A stretch of DNA of 64,000 bases from Thalassobacillus pellis (GTDB lineage Bacteria; Bacillota; Bacilli; Bacillales; Halobacillaceae): NCBI RefSeq assembly GCF_016908295.1, contig NZ_JAFBDO010000001.1:62001-126000 (forward strand), written 5' to 3'. Positions 1-8,651 of this stretch are shown piece by piece (position 1 is the first letter of the stretch; every line of letters starts with the position of its first letter). The position numbers and the translations under genes were made by a program. The notes beneath the pieces were generated by a model. It saw only the letters and a list, made by a program, of their open reading frames with translations, ran no database searches and was not told the origin of the DNA.

Positions 1-710
1 TTCATCATGTATTGAATGACCATGATTCTGACAGGAAAGCTTGTCTTGAAATGACGCTTTGACCTGGCCCGGTAATCGACATTATTCCATTCCATCAATG
101 TCGCATACTTCGACGATTGCTTGTCATCGGGCAGATAATTCGGATTAATCCGCATAATGGAAAATCCATTCATGATCTGGAATGTAAGTACTGGATCATA
201 GATGTTTTTATTAATTACTTCCTCTACATACTCCCGGGGACTTAATTCATCTTCGTATTTATGATAATTCGGGATTCTGCCTCCGATAATGATACTTTTC
301 AAGTTAAGTTCACGGGCGAGGTCCTTCCTGGCTTCATACAGCCTGCGTCCTATTTTCATACCACGGAATTCTGGATGAACCATTATTTCAATGCCATACA
401 AGTTATAGCCTTCATCATCATGGTTCGTGATATATCCTTCATCGGTAATATCGTCCCAGGTATGTTTATCGTCATATTCATCAAAGTTTACTATCAAGCT
501 GGAGCAGCTGCCGATTATGTCACCATCGTATTCAACGACGAACTGCCCTTCCGCAAAATGGCGGAGATGGCTTTCCAAGTGTTCTCTTTTCCACGGCTCC
601 ATATTAGGAAAACAAACCTTTTGAAGTTCCAATAATTCTTCAATATCTTTATCCTGCAGGTTTCTGACCCGCAGTTTTTTCTCAAATTGAGATAAATCGA
701 GTTTAGACAT
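1..710 (-). CDS. yhcX: GNAT acetyltransferase / carbon-nitrogen hydrolase fusion, YhcX-like (3' end outside window)
   Basis: The start ATG at 710 is preceded by an AAAGGA ribosome site, and the frame stays open to the left edge, so about 236 codons are visible. The translation begins MSKLDLSQFEKKLRVRN and contains FPNMEPWKREHLESHLRHF and an acetyl-CoA-binding type stretch (VHPEFRGMKIGRRLYEAR), which is the GNAT half of the YhcX family. In that family a nitrilase-type amidohydrolase domain follows (about 510 residues in total); it would lie outside the window. The substrate is unknown. The GNAT assignment is seen directly; the C-terminal hydrolase is inferred from the family. Confidence 0.8.
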   Translation of the reverse strand, partial: MSKLDLSQFEKKLRVRNLQDKDIEELLELQKVCFPNMEPWKREHLESHLRHFAEGQFVVEYDGDIIGSCSSLIVNFDEYDDKHTWDDITDEGYITNHDDEGYNLYGIEIMVHPEFRGMKIGRRLYEARKDLARELNLKSIIIGGRIPNYHKYEDELSPREYVEEVINKNIYDPVLTFQIMNGFSIMRINPNYLPDDKQSSKYATLMEWNNVDYRARSKRHFKTSFPVRIMVIQYMM

Positions 711-878
711 AGGAATGATCCTTTCCACAATTTGCTTTCTCTTCTTATTCCCATCGTACTGAAAAATCAATCAGCTTGTCTAGTTTCCACCACCTGTGAA
801 AATTAGTTTTTAGGGAAAATATTTTTTTCGAGTAAGAATGAAGCATCCCATCCATAATAAGAAAAAGGAGGCGATAAT

Positions 879-1103
879 ATGGCAGAACAAGTGGTTGCAG
901 TAAGAAAAAATGGAGATGGAGATATCGTTGAATTAAAACTCTCGTCCGGCCAGATCGTCGATTACAAACAGGCACAGATGATGGCTGAGAACGAAGAAAT
1001 TGAACACGTCAACACCTTTAAAGGCAGAGACGGCGACAAACATTTACGAAGTGATGCAGACGGAGATCCAAGTAATAACCTCGATAACCTTCCAACCTTC
1101 TGA
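879..1103 (+). CDS. DUF3892 family small protein
   Basis: A 74-residue soluble protein with an excellent ribosome site (AAGGAGG, 8 bases before ATG). The sequence alternates short beta-strand-like stretches (VVAVRKNGDGDIVELKLSSG) with an acidic C-terminal tail ending in DGDPSNNLDNLPTF. This matches the DUF3892 family of small Firmicutes proteins of unknown function. It is a single gene followed by a hairpin terminator about 95 bases downstream. It is transcribed divergently from the yhcX-like gene. No function should be assumed. Confidence 0.8.
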   Translation: MAEQVVAVRKNGDGDIVELKLSSGQIVDYKQAQMMAENEEIEHVNTFKGRDGDKHLRSDADGDPSNNLDNLPTF

Positions 1104-1198
1104 ACACAGCAGAAGATAGGTACAATTCGAAAGTTACCATTTCCTGGTTCTCCTGGGGTGGATAAATATGGTTCTCCCGGGGTGCCAAAAAATGCCAA

Positions 1199-1230
1199 AA
1201 AAGGACCGGGTATTTTCCTGGTCCTTTTTA
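1199..1230 (+). terminator. Rho-independent terminator of the DUF3892 gene
   Basis: A 10-bp stem (AAGGACCGGG paired with CCTGGTCCTT, one G-T pair) with a 7-base loop is followed by TTTTTA. The A-run before the stem would also allow termination on the other strand. Confidence 0.8.
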
Positions 1231-1328
1231 TGTTATAGTTATGTAATGTTTAGGTAAATTTGTCCTAATTTGTTCCTTCATCATTTACAATGGAAGCATA
1301 TTCATCATTTTATATAAGGAGTGGGGTC

Positions 1329-1394
1329 ATGAACTGGAGGTTTTTAGGCAAGATTGCCGTAGCCCTCTTGGCCGTGTTACTGATTACTGCTTAA
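1329..1394 (+). CDS. 21-residue hydrophobic membrane peptide
   Basis: A very short reading frame of 21 codons plus TAA sits behind a good ribosome site (ATAAGGAGTGGGGTC then ATG) and ahead of a strong hairpin terminator at 1453-1493, so it has a complete transcription-unit layout of its own. The peptide starts MNWRFLGK and continues as an unbroken run of Ala, Val, Leu and Ile, i.e. one positively started transmembrane helix. I do not recognise a family. Type I toxin-like, regulatory or stress membrane peptides look like this, but none of these roles is shown. The gap 1104-1481 holds only this peptide and two terminators. Confidence 0.5.
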   Translation: MNWRFLGKIAVALLAVLLITA

Positions 1395-1452
1395 ATGATG
1401 CTATAGAGAAAACTTATTAAGCCATTATTTTTTATTATATTTGATATGATTG

Positions 1453-1493
1453 CCGTGATTGCTGTAATAACCTTACTGCAGTCACGGTTTTTT
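1453..1493 (+). terminator. Terminator downstream of the 21-residue peptide
   Basis: A 15-bp imperfect stem (CCGTGATTGCTGTAA with TTACTGCAGTCACGG) is followed by TTTTTT. It overlaps the last codons of the convergent ABC ATPase gene. Confidence 0.75.
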
Positions 1494-2222
1494 ATGATTC
1501 ACCGCTTTGCCTGCTTTAATGATGTTGGTGAGTTCTTGAGACAGCTCTACCTCGCCGTTCAATAGGTCATCCATGTGTTTCGAATCACCCTCAAACACTT
1601 TCACACCTTCATCGAGAACAAGCATACGGCTGCAGAGCTGCTTCAGTTCATACCAGTCATGACTGATGAACACGAGGGTCATCCCGTTTTGATGAAGGCA
1701 CTGCAGCCACTCTAAAATATCCACTTTGGCTGCGATGTCAATTCCGACTGTGGGTTCATCCAATAAACATATCCTTGGCTCATGGAGCAAGCCAATACAA
1801 AGATTCAATTTTCGCTTCCATCCTCCTGATAGATCTTTTGTCCGCTTATCCATCACTTGATTAAGCCGCAAGATTTCCACCATACGATTGACATGTTGTG
1901 TATCCACCTTGTTCGATGCCAGACGGCTCCAAGCCGGTATTTGCTCCTTCACTTTCAACTCATCAAATAAGGCAATTTCCTGGGGAACATATCCAATCTG
2001 GCTCCGAACTTGCTTCAAGTTATGGCTGTACGGTTTACCTTCAAACCTCAGCTCTCCTGAGCTGGGCTTCAATACCGATGCTAATACCTTGAGAAGCGTT
2101 GATTTTCCAGCGCCATTCGGACCGATCACCCCAATACTGTCACCTTCTCTGATTTGCATGGATACGTCTTTGAGAATCGACTTACGCTTTATGCTACTAC
2201 TGACCTTATCAACCAGGATCAT
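1482..2222 (-). CDS. ABC transporter ATP-binding protein (ABC-2 exporter)
   Basis: The ATPase subunit of an ABC-2 type exporter, 246 residues from the chosen start. The ATG at 2222 follows AGGAGGG at a good distance; an upstream in-frame ATG lacks such a site. Visible motifs are Walker A GPNGAGKST (around residues 34-42), Q-loop (YVPQE), signature LSGGW, Walker B CLLDEPTVGID and the switch His in FISHDW. It is the last gene of a four-gene minus-strand operon with two ABC-2 permeases and a large anchored protein. The LSGGW signature (usual Q replaced by W) is common in this exporter class. Substrate unknown. Confidence 0.85.
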   Translation of the reverse strand: MILVDKVSSSIKRKSILKDVSMQIREGDSIGVIGPNGAGKSTLLKVLASVLKPSSGELRFEGKPYSHNLKQVRSQIGYVPQEIALFDELKVKEQIPAWSRLASNKVDTQHVNRMVEILRLNQVMDKRTKDLSGGWKRKLNLCIGLLHEPRICLLDEPTVGIDIAAKVDILEWLQCLHQNGMTLVFISHDWYELKQLCSRMLVLDEGVKVFEGDSKHMDDLLNGEVELSQELTNIIKAGKAVNHKKP

Positions 2223-2299
2223 TGTTTTCCCTCCTGTATTCATCCAGTACATACCATTTTTGGGTCATCCACTGTGCTAAAGTGTCTCTTCCTGCTTTC

Positions 2300-3268
2300 C
2301 TAATGGACAAATAAAAAAAATGCGCACAAGATGCCAAAGCTGATGGCGAAATACAATCGCCTTTTATGGATTAATTTACTTAGTATTAATAAAAACAATT
2401 GGAAGCCTGCCAGGATAATAAGTGTTTTATATACAAAACCTGTATAAGTGGCAAAAGAAAAATCATAGTAAAACAATAGAAAAACAAACCCGGGCAACAT
2501 TACAATAAACGATACAGTTATATGCAATAGCACCGAAGAAGCATCGTAAAAGTGTATATGTCCGGTAAATTGGGAAATGCGCTGATACAGTCCAGATTCT
2601 TTATCAGCAAAAAGCTGCCTTTTTAATGCCACCCCTACTCCCATCGCATATATAAGGAAAAAGGATAAGATACCTTTTATCTCCGGCTTAAGGGTTGTCT
2701 CTTTGGCTTCCCTGCCCTCTCCGACCCACACAAAATCCATTCGGAAAAGCGGCTCAGGCTCCCAGTACTGATCGGCAAATTCGAATGCCTTATCCCAAGT
2801 AAATTCACTATTATATTCTTCAACAAATTCCGCTGCCTTGCTGTTCATCATCAATCGCATGGCTTCTGCAGCTATCTTTTCCTTGGCAAAACCATCGAGA
2901 CCAGATGAATCCGAACGCAGCCACGTTATCACAGGGTCAGCTTCGCCTGTTTTTAACTGCTTCTCAAATCCTTTTTCAATGATAAAAGCTGCTTCCACTT
3001 CCCCGGTATTGACCATTTTTCCCCCTTCCATTTCTGTAACTGGTATAACCTTCAGGCGCTCATGCTCAGAAATTCGTTTCAAAACAAGCTTTGAAAAATC
3101 AGTCTTGTCCTGATCCGCCCAGGCAATAGGAATCCTGCTTTCGGTTATCGCCAGGCTCATGAATGGCAGCAACAACATTAGGACAAGGGAAGGGAAAGTG
3201 ATAAGAAATAACAGAAACCTCCATTTCTTTATCAACAGTAAAGCTTGTACTTTAAGCTGAATTCCCAT
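2300..3268 (-). CDS. ABC-2 type permease subunit (short)
   Basis: 322 residues with the ABC-2 permease layout: one N-terminal transmembrane helix (about residues 12-38), an extracytoplasmic domain of about 170 residues, and four to five C-terminal helices beginning near GILSFFLIYAMGVGVAL. The ribosome site AGGGTGG precedes the ATG. Its start overlaps the 3' end of the upstream permease gene by 17 bases, which implies translational coupling. With its neighbour it should form a heterodimeric membrane channel driven by the ATPase downstream. The cargo is unknown. Confidence 0.75.
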   Translation of the reverse strand: MGIQLKVQALLLIKKWRFLLFLITFPSLVLMLLLPFMSLAITESRIPIAWADQDKTDFSKLVLKRISEHERLKVIPVTEMEGGKMVNTGEVEAAFIIEKGFEKQLKTGEADPVITWLRSDSSGLDGFAKEKIAAEAMRLMMNSKAAEFVEEYNSEFTWDKAFEFADQYWEPEPLFRMDFVWVGEGREAKETTLKPEIKGILSFFLIYAMGVGVALKRQLFADKESGLYQRISQFTGHIHFYDASSVLLHITVSFIVMLPGFVFLLFYYDFSFATYTGFVYKTLIILAGFQLFLLILSKLIHKRRLYFAISFGILCAFFLFVH

Positions 3269-4448
3269 CGTGTACCACCCTCTTCCTTGCTGTCAGCCAT
3301 CCTGCAATCAGGAGTAATGTTCCCCACCCAACTGGGACCAGAATATATGTATAAGACGGATTTTCAAACCAACGATAGAAATGGCTCCATGGTAAAAATC
3401 CTATAGATCTTCCAATCCATCCTGGAAGGTATATAGCAGGGATCAATATACCGCTTGTTAACAGGAGTGGCAGACACCAGAACAAATGCCACAGTGCTGC
3501 CCGCCCTTTTCCAGAAGTTAAGGTCATGCAGCAAGCAGCAAACACCCCCTGCAAGACGGCGTGTATCAACAACATGAGATGAAAGGAAAGTCCTCCAACC
3601 GATAGCTCTTCACTTTTCATGGTAATAATAAAAAAGTAAGCTTCATTGCAGCTGAAAGTAAATAGCAGGATTACAAATACCTGGACAAGAAAAATTTTGC
3701 TGTACATAATATTCATGCTAAGAAGACGCTCCCCAACTCCATCAAAGAATAATGATTGTCGAGAGAAAATAAACAAGCTTATTGCAAGCCATGAACCAAC
3801 GAGCCACCATGCAATGTCGGCATGTTCTTCCCATCCGATCAACGCTCCCCGTTCCACAGTCTCTTTACTAAATAATTCATTCCTATCCAGTGCTGCAAGT
3901 GTGAATGTTACGATGACCTGCTGCAAAAGCTGTTGGTTGTTACCAGTCTCATTCATTGGTTCAATCGCCAGCTCATAAGCGGTATTCACTCCGCTTTGAG
4001 CTGCAGATATGTATGCCGCTCCACTGTCCAGTAACAGATGGATCATCGAAGCTTCCATCGGATAATCCTGATTCAGTCTTACCTCAATTGGTGTATTTGT
4101 GCCGTTCCGGAGATCTGCAGTAAATCCTCTCGGTATGATAATGACTCCAGCAACTTCATGAGAATTTAGACTCGCTTCCGCTTCCTCTGAACTCATCGGT
4201 AATATAGCCAGTTGTTCATCTAAGCTCTCATCTTCCTGCAATTGACTGAGCAAGGATTTTGTCTCAAATGTGTTATCATAGTCCACGATTGCTGTACGGA
4301 TTTTCCCATTTTCTCCGCTTATAAACCCTGCTGCCGAATAACCGATAAGACCAAGAAGGATAAAGGGACTGCTCATACAAATAAAAAGAAGGAGCGGACG
4401 CTTAGCCACCGCTCTGATTTCTAGTAAAAACAGCGATATGCCTTGCAT
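3252..4448 (-). CDS. ABC-2 type permease subunit (long)
   Basis: 398 residues from the ATG at 4448, which sits six bases after GGGGAGG; a GTG one codon upstream is the alternative. Layout: N-terminal transmembrane helix (RPLLLFICMSSPFILLGLIG), an extracytoplasmic region containing EVAGVIIIPRGFTADL (typical of the ABC2_membrane_3 / YhgE-Pip-like exporters), then about five helices at the C-terminus. It lies between the large anchored protein upstream (22-base gap) and the second permease downstream (17-base overlap). The two permeases are only distantly alike, so a heterodimer is likely. Confidence 0.75.
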   Translation of the reverse strand: MQGISLFLLEIRAVAKRPLLLFICMSSPFILLGLIGYSAAGFISGENGKIRTAIVDYDNTFETKSLLSQLQEDESLDEQLAILPMSSEEAEASLNSHEVAGVIIIPRGFTADLRNGTNTPIEVRLNQDYPMEASMIHLLLDSGAAYISAAQSGVNTAYELAIEPMNETGNNQQLLQQVIVTFTLAALDRNELFSKETVERGALIGWEEHADIAWWLVGSWLAISLFIFSRQSLFFDGVGERLLSMNIMYSKIFLVQVFVILLFTFSCNEAYFFIITMKSEELSVGGLSFHLMLLIHAVLQGVFAACCMTLTSGKGRAALWHLFWCLPLLLTSGILIPAIYLPGWIGRSIGFLPWSHFYRWFENPSYTYILVPVGWGTLLLIAGWLTARKRVVHDGNSA

Positions 4449-4470
4449 CACGATCCTCCCCTAACTTCAA

Positions 4471-6114
4471 TCAGAAGCTTCCAAGTCCCCCAAAGCTTCC
4501 AAACATATTCATGTAGTATTCCTGTACATTATTTTCGATTTCTTTCATAATCGATTCCAGCTCCTGGTCACTTGTTTCTGCCAGGTTGACTGTGTTCTCT
4601 GCGGCTAACTCAGGAAAATCAAAATCACTGGTAAAAGTAGTAGCAGTATCCACTTGGAATTCAACAGTACCTGCGACAGGTCCTATCATCGGATCTTTCA
4701 TGCCAAGATCTAATCCTAAGACTACCTGACGATTCACCGTTTCCTTTTCCGTTTTCGTTTCTGTATTTAAATAACCGCCAATTTCAGGTACAGGCAGGCC
4801 AGCAAATGCATCACCCTCCAGGTTGACGTCGAATGTCGTTTCCGTGTTCCCTTCTGCCAAAATGGATGATAATGCTACACTAACAGTCGAGGACTCGCCT
4901 GTTTCCGTTAGCTTGAATGCTATATCCTGTTCTATATTCCACTTCTCCTCTTTTTTCTTGCCGTTTTCTTGATAGTTTACATGGAAAGAGCTCTTTTCAC
5001 CTTCCTGTTTCACAGACATATCTATCGTGGAAGTATAGGAATTTTTATCTTCCTCTGCATAAGAAGTGTGTAAGGCAACAGAAGCAGTTGGAACATCCTT
5101 TGCAGGTTTGATATCAAATGCTATCTCCCGATTAACCACAAGGTCTCCATCAAGATATGCTGTTAATTTGACTCCTTCTGGCAGCTGTAGCTGATCGATG
5201 CCTGCAATTAGTTCATCTAATGAAGATTTGCCTTCCTTGACTGCGTTCTCAGCTTGTCCCTCAGGCAGATTGAAAGACAACTGGTTTTCGAATAGTTTCC
5301 ATATTCGCTCGTCTTTTTTCATCTTCTCAACGAGGACCGTTATCAAGTCCTTCGCTTCTTCCTCAGAAAGTGTAACGGTTACTTTATCCAATTCTTTTCC
5401 TTCAAAGTTAACGCCTTTTTCCAGTGCAAACTGGTCACTTTCCAGTTCCTTTACAAGGGCAATTGCATAGTCCGAAACGATTTCCTCTGCTTCTTCTGCA
5501 GTCAGTCCAGAAGTCTGGTATTCTGCTAAATTAGGAATTTCATTCATATCTACAGGCTGGCCACTTCTTGCTAATAGTTCCCCAAGTTTATTATTTTGCA
5601 GGGAAAAGTATTTTTCATATAAAAAAGGTACCTTCACAGCCGTTTTCTCATCTGTTTGATATATTTCTGCATTTCCGAGGCTTTGACCCTGAAGAAGCAG
5701 GTCAAATGCCATAAACGTGTCTTTTGTTTCAGGATCGAGCATTTGTGTTGTTTCCAGCTGAGCCGAAGATATTAGCCCTTGAATCATCGGCAGCATAGCA
5801 CCTAGATTCTGGCCGCCTTCCGTAATATCCACATCGGCTTTAATAGTAGATTCGGTCTTAAATGCTTCCTTAAGCATCTTCTCCTGAACCTCTTCCATAT
5901 CACCGGAAAACTCGTCCATCAGATTCATCTGTTTTTCTAATGTATTCTTTTCGGCACTTAAATATCTTGCCATCGGGTTATTATTCTTCAACATACCGAA
6001 GGCTGTTGCGCCGATCCCCGCTACCAGTACCACTGTTACAATGACAAAAACCCAGCTTTTCACTCCACTGAATCTTTTCTTTGCAGCAGGGCTTGTCCCC
6101 TTTTCACTACGCAT
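4471..6114 (-). CDS. Large membrane-anchored extracellular protein of the ABC operon
   Basis: 547 residues. A short basic cytoplasmic tail (RSEKGTSPAAKKRFSGVK) is followed by one transmembrane helix at about residues 21-42, and the rest is a hydrophilic, acidic, beta-rich extracytoplasmic domain ending in Gly/Phe-rich MFGSFGGLGSF. It has no cysteines in the external part. It resembles Bacillaceae proteins annotated only as DUF6583, but I am not certain of the family. It is first in the operon with two ABC-2 permeases and an ATPase, so it may be an accessory or substrate-handling subunit of that exporter. Function unknown. Confidence 0.7.
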   Translation of the reverse strand: MRSEKGTSPAAKKRFSGVKSWVFVIVTVVLVAGIGATAFGMLKNNNPMARYLSAEKNTLEKQMNLMDEFSGDMEEVQEKMLKEAFKTESTIKADVDITEGGQNLGAMLPMIQGLISSAQLETTQMLDPETKDTFMAFDLLLQGQSLGNAEIYQTDEKTAVKVPFLYEKYFSLQNNKLGELLARSGQPVDMNEIPNLAEYQTSGLTAEEAEEIVSDYAIALVKELESDQFALEKGVNFEGKELDKVTVTLSEEEAKDLITVLVEKMKKDERIWKLFENQLSFNLPEGQAENAVKEGKSSLDELIAGIDQLQLPEGVKLTAYLDGDLVVNREIAFDIKPAKDVPTASVALHTSYAEEDKNSYTSTIDMSVKQEGEKSSFHVNYQENGKKKEEKWNIEQDIAFKLTETGESSTVSVALSSILAEGNTETTFDVNLEGDAFAGLPVPEIGGYLNTETKTEKETVNRQVVLGLDLGMKDPMIGPVAGTVEFQVDTATTFTSDFDFPELAAENTVNLAETSDQELESIMKEIENNVQEYYMNMFGSFGGLGSF

Positions 6115-6361
6115 TCTTTTTCCCCCTGACCGTTTAAATGATTATAACTATATGTACGAAGAAACTGGTGGAAAGTTGCATGAAATCAGCAATTTTTTCC
6201 AATATAAGTATACTACGGAAATACATAAATAGGAATATGAAGTTACGTCAGGGAAAGAAAGAGACGGAACATATATGTGAAGATACTACAATCTATTTAG
6301 AAAACGCGCATTTACGCCGGTAAGCTTCTTTGTAAATTCTTTTTCTTTCTCAATATATAAA

Positions 6362-6392
6362 AAAGTGCACCTGGACGGTCCAGATGCACTTT
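6362..6392 (-). terminator. Terminator of sigI-rsgI
   Basis: Stem AAAGTGCACCTGGAC / GTCCAGATGCACTTT with a two-base loop; read on the minus strand it ends in TTTTTTATA. It lies just after the rsgI stop codon. The remaining bases 6115-6361 carry no supportable gene. Confidence 0.8.
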
Positions 6393-6405
6393 TTCTGTGA
6401 GTAGC

Positions 6406-7599
6406 TTATTTTTCATGTTTTCCATTTTTCTTACCCTTGCCGTGCGGATGGTCTTTTTTCTTACCCTTGCCGTGAGGGTGGTCCTTTTTCTTCTCTTTAC
6501 CGGAAGGGTGGTGCCCCTTTTCTTTTCCATTCACTGGTAATTCGTTCTTATCTTTATTCATGCGGGAATGAGAATGATCCTCCCCCTTTTGCCGGTCTGA
6601 CGGCTTCGAGCTTTGAGGAGTATCATTCCCTTTTTCTTTCCCTATTCCGTTACCTTTACCAGGATGCCCATCTTTGAACTTTTCGAGTCCTTTTCCTTTA
6701 CCTGGATGTTCATCGTTGAATTTTTCAGTTCCCTTTCCTTTACCGGGGTGTTCTGGCTTGTTACCAGGGTCAGGTTTATTACCATTCTTGGGGTCATTTT
6801 CAGGAGTAAAGTGATCAGGGCTATTCCATTTCTGTTCCTTTGCATTAGTGGAAGGTGCTTCTTCGTTATAAAATGATTGTATGATTTCTTTATCAGCTTT
6901 ATCGAGGTTGACCTGTTCTTTTTTCGTCTCTACTTTTTGCTTTTTAGAGTCGGACAAAGAATCTGCCATTATCTTGTTCACTGACTCATTACTCTTTTCG
7001 GCCTTTCTGCGAAGACTTTCCGGAATGATGAATGTAGCAATTGACAGCGTGGAAAAACGTTCATCCATATAATCCTCTATTTGCTTTGTGAAGTTACCTT
7101 TACGTGTTTCATCAACATAGCTGATCCCTACCAGTACGCTGTTTCTTGCGTTAAGATAGCCTTCTTTTCGGCTGGTTTCAACAATGGAAGCGATCACTTT
7201 TTCTACCGGATCCTTTTCCCAGTTTGATAATACCTCAATAATATGGGCAGCATCTTCATTACCGGGAATCAACTCCAGCACTTTCCTGTTTTCGTTAACT
7301 TTCATTTCAATACTAGGATTGATATCGAGGTTGACGTATGCGTAGGTCTGATTGCCATCATACCAGGAATAAATAGGGAATATAGCTATCAATAATACAG
7401 CAACCATGGCAACCAATTTAACTTGCCCTCGACCGAATAGTCTTTGAAAGAAGTTGACCATACCCTCATATTTAGGTTCAAAAATTGCTTCCGAACCTAT
7501 TTCTGCACCATCAATACGTTTTGCTTTCTGGAGGGTACCTAATTCCGTCATAACAATCGTATAACGGCGGTGATGTTCCATGACAATCCCTTTTTTCAC
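6406..7599 (-). CDS. rsgI: Anti-sigma-I factor RsgI
   Basis: 397 residues, GTG start overlapping the sigI stop codon (GTGA), so the two are translationally coupled. Residues 1-55 are the cytoplasmic RsgI_N domain that holds SigI, residues 61-79 are a transmembrane helix, and the following extracytoplasmic segment has the conserved YVNLDINPSIEMKVN signature. The C-terminal about 140 residues are low complexity: three imperfect 14-residue repeats of the HPGKGKG-x-EKF type and then 10-residue units of the GKGKKKDHPH type. B. subtilis RsgI is about 380 residues with a similar layout. The protein releases SigI upon heat or envelope stress in B. subtilis; the repeated Lys/Gly/His tail may contact wall polymers, which is inference. 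Confidence 0.9.
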   Translation of the reverse strand: MKKGIVMEHHRRYTIVMTELGTLQKAKRIDGAEIGSEAIFEPKYEGMVNFFQRLFGRGQVKLVAMVAVLLIAIFPIYSWYDGNQTYAYVNLDINPSIEMKVNENRKVLELIPGNEDAAHIIEVLSNWEKDPVEKVIASIVETSRKEGYLNARNSVLVGISYVDETRKGNFTKQIEDYMDERFSTLSIATFIIPESLRRKAEKSNESVNKIMADSLSDSKKQKVETKKEQVNLDKADKEIIQSFYNEEAPSTNAKEQKWNSPDHFTPENDPKNGNKPDPGNKPEHPGKGKGTEKFNDEHPGKGKGLEKFKDGHPGKGNGIGKEKGNDTPQSSKPSDRQKGEDHSHSRMNKDKNELPVNGKEKGHHPSGKEKKKDHPHGKGKKKDHPHGKGKKNGKHEK

Positions 7600-8336
7600 A
7601 TACCCACCCCCTTAATATAATCTTGAAGGTACACATAATCTCCACTCATCAGAATGACCATTGCCAGAATGAATTTACGATTGCGTTCAAGCGTTTTTTT
7701 GCTCACTTCCACACGGTCAATGAGATCCTTGATCGGGAGCCTTCCCTTTTCCAGTACTTTTTCTCTGAGAGCTTCATCGTCATGAATCTGCCTCGCCACT
7801 TTAACAGCAGAATCACGGGCATCCCTGTGTTGCGGTGATACCTCTGTAAGCTCTTTGAAAGAAAGCCTGTACTGTTTCAGTTTAATCTGAAAGTCTTTGA
7901 TCTCTTCTCTGCGGTACCATGCTTCTGTTTCGCGTTCGTAATGTTCTTTAGCAGCTATTACTTCCGAAGGGTTTTCCATTTGCTCCTCATTCTCATATTC
8001 TTCATCAAGGGAAGCAGCCACCAAGTGCTTTTGTTCGTTACGGATGTAATCGATGACCTTCCTTTTGATGACTAAACGGGCAAATGACAGAAAGGAACTG
8101 CCCCTATCGGAGGAAAACGAATCTATCGCTTCATTAAAAGCCAATAGACCAATACTGAATTCATCATCTGAGTTTTGATCGATATACCTCTTGCAAACTT
8201 CGGAAACATTTTTGGCGATAAAAGGTTGATATTGCTTTAAAAGGTGATTACGAATTTCTTCGTCTCCCTGCTTAGCCAGATCTACTTGTTCATCCAGGGA
8301 GGTGTCAGTTCTTTTTGAAAACAAACTCCTGATCAA
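7596..8336 (-). CDS. sigI: RNA polymerase sigma factor SigI
   Basis: 246 residues, TTG start preceded by GGAGGTGAT. The sequence carries sigma-70 region 2 (DDEFSIGLLAFNEAIDSF, FLSFARLVIKRKVIDYIRNEQ) and a C-terminal helix-turn-helix region with PIKDLIDRVEVSKKTLERNRK, which is diagnostic of SigI rather than SigF/SigB types. B. subtilis SigI is about 250 residues. In that species it directs heat- and envelope-stress genes and is held by RsgI, encoded next. The pair forms a two-gene operon ending at 6362. Confidence 0.92.
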   Translation of the reverse strand: MIRSLFSKRTDTSLDEQVDLAKQGDEEIRNHLLKQYQPFIAKNVSEVCKRYIDQNSDDEFSIGLLAFNEAIDSFSSDRGSSFLSFARLVIKRKVIDYIRNEQKHLVAASLDEEYENEEQMENPSEVIAAKEHYERETEAWYRREEIKDFQIKLKQYRLSFKELTEVSPQHRDARDSAVKVARQIHDDEALREKVLEKGRLPIKDLIDRVEVSKKTLERNRKFILAMVILMSGDYVYLQDYIKGVGM

Positions 8337-8357
8337 CCTTTATCACCTCCAGCTATT

Positions 8358-8392
8358 AAGAAATTTCGAATCGTTATTCGTTTTTTTGGGTG
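8358..8392 (-). promoter_or_regulatory. Possible SigI autoregulatory promoter
   Basis: Read on the minus strand there is ACACCC, an A-run, and then two CGAA elements about 7 and 19 bases later, roughly 25-50 bases before the sigI start. SigI promoters in B. subtilis have a C-rich -35 and a CGAA-type -10, so autoregulation is plausible. Spacing is not a clean match. Confidence 0.25.
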
Positions 8393-8609
8393 TAATATTA
8401 AAATTTTTTCATTTATATTACAAAAAGATTTCAACCATGCCATGTTTCCAATGTTCACCTTTATATTAAGGGGAATAGACTATTCGTTTTAATTCGACAT
8501 GGCTATCTTACCTAAAATATGCCTATGTATCTAGCACAGGATGTTTACATTTTATTAAATAATCATTTCAAAAAATAGACCATTATACCCCTTACGGTTT
8601 TTATCCATG

Positions 8610-8640
8610 AAAAAAGCCCCCACCTTTTTAGGGAGGGCTT
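8610..8640 (-). terminator. Terminator of the PRC-barrel gene
   Basis: Minus strand: AAGCCCTCCC, loop, GGTGGGGGCTT and then TTTTC; located 12 bases after the stop codon at 8652. Confidence 0.75.
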
Positions 8641-8651
8641 CCTATATTTTT

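Larger units (their letters stand above)
8337..8651. other. Non-coding gap upstream of sigI
   Basis: This 315-base stretch contains the sigI ribosome site, a possible SigI-type promoter (8358-8392) and the terminator of the PRC-barrel gene. The rest is AT-rich with no ORF that has a ribosome site. Confidence 0.5.

Noticed and set aside
6138..6323. Plus-strand frame of 61 codons between rsgI and the exporter operon.
   Set aside because: No ribosome site; AT-rich intergenic sequence.
6420..6760. Repeated DNA in the end of rsgI considered as a CRISPR array.
   Set aside because: Repeats are in frame, of 30-42 bases with no unique spacers, and encode the GKGK protein repeats; there are no cas genes.
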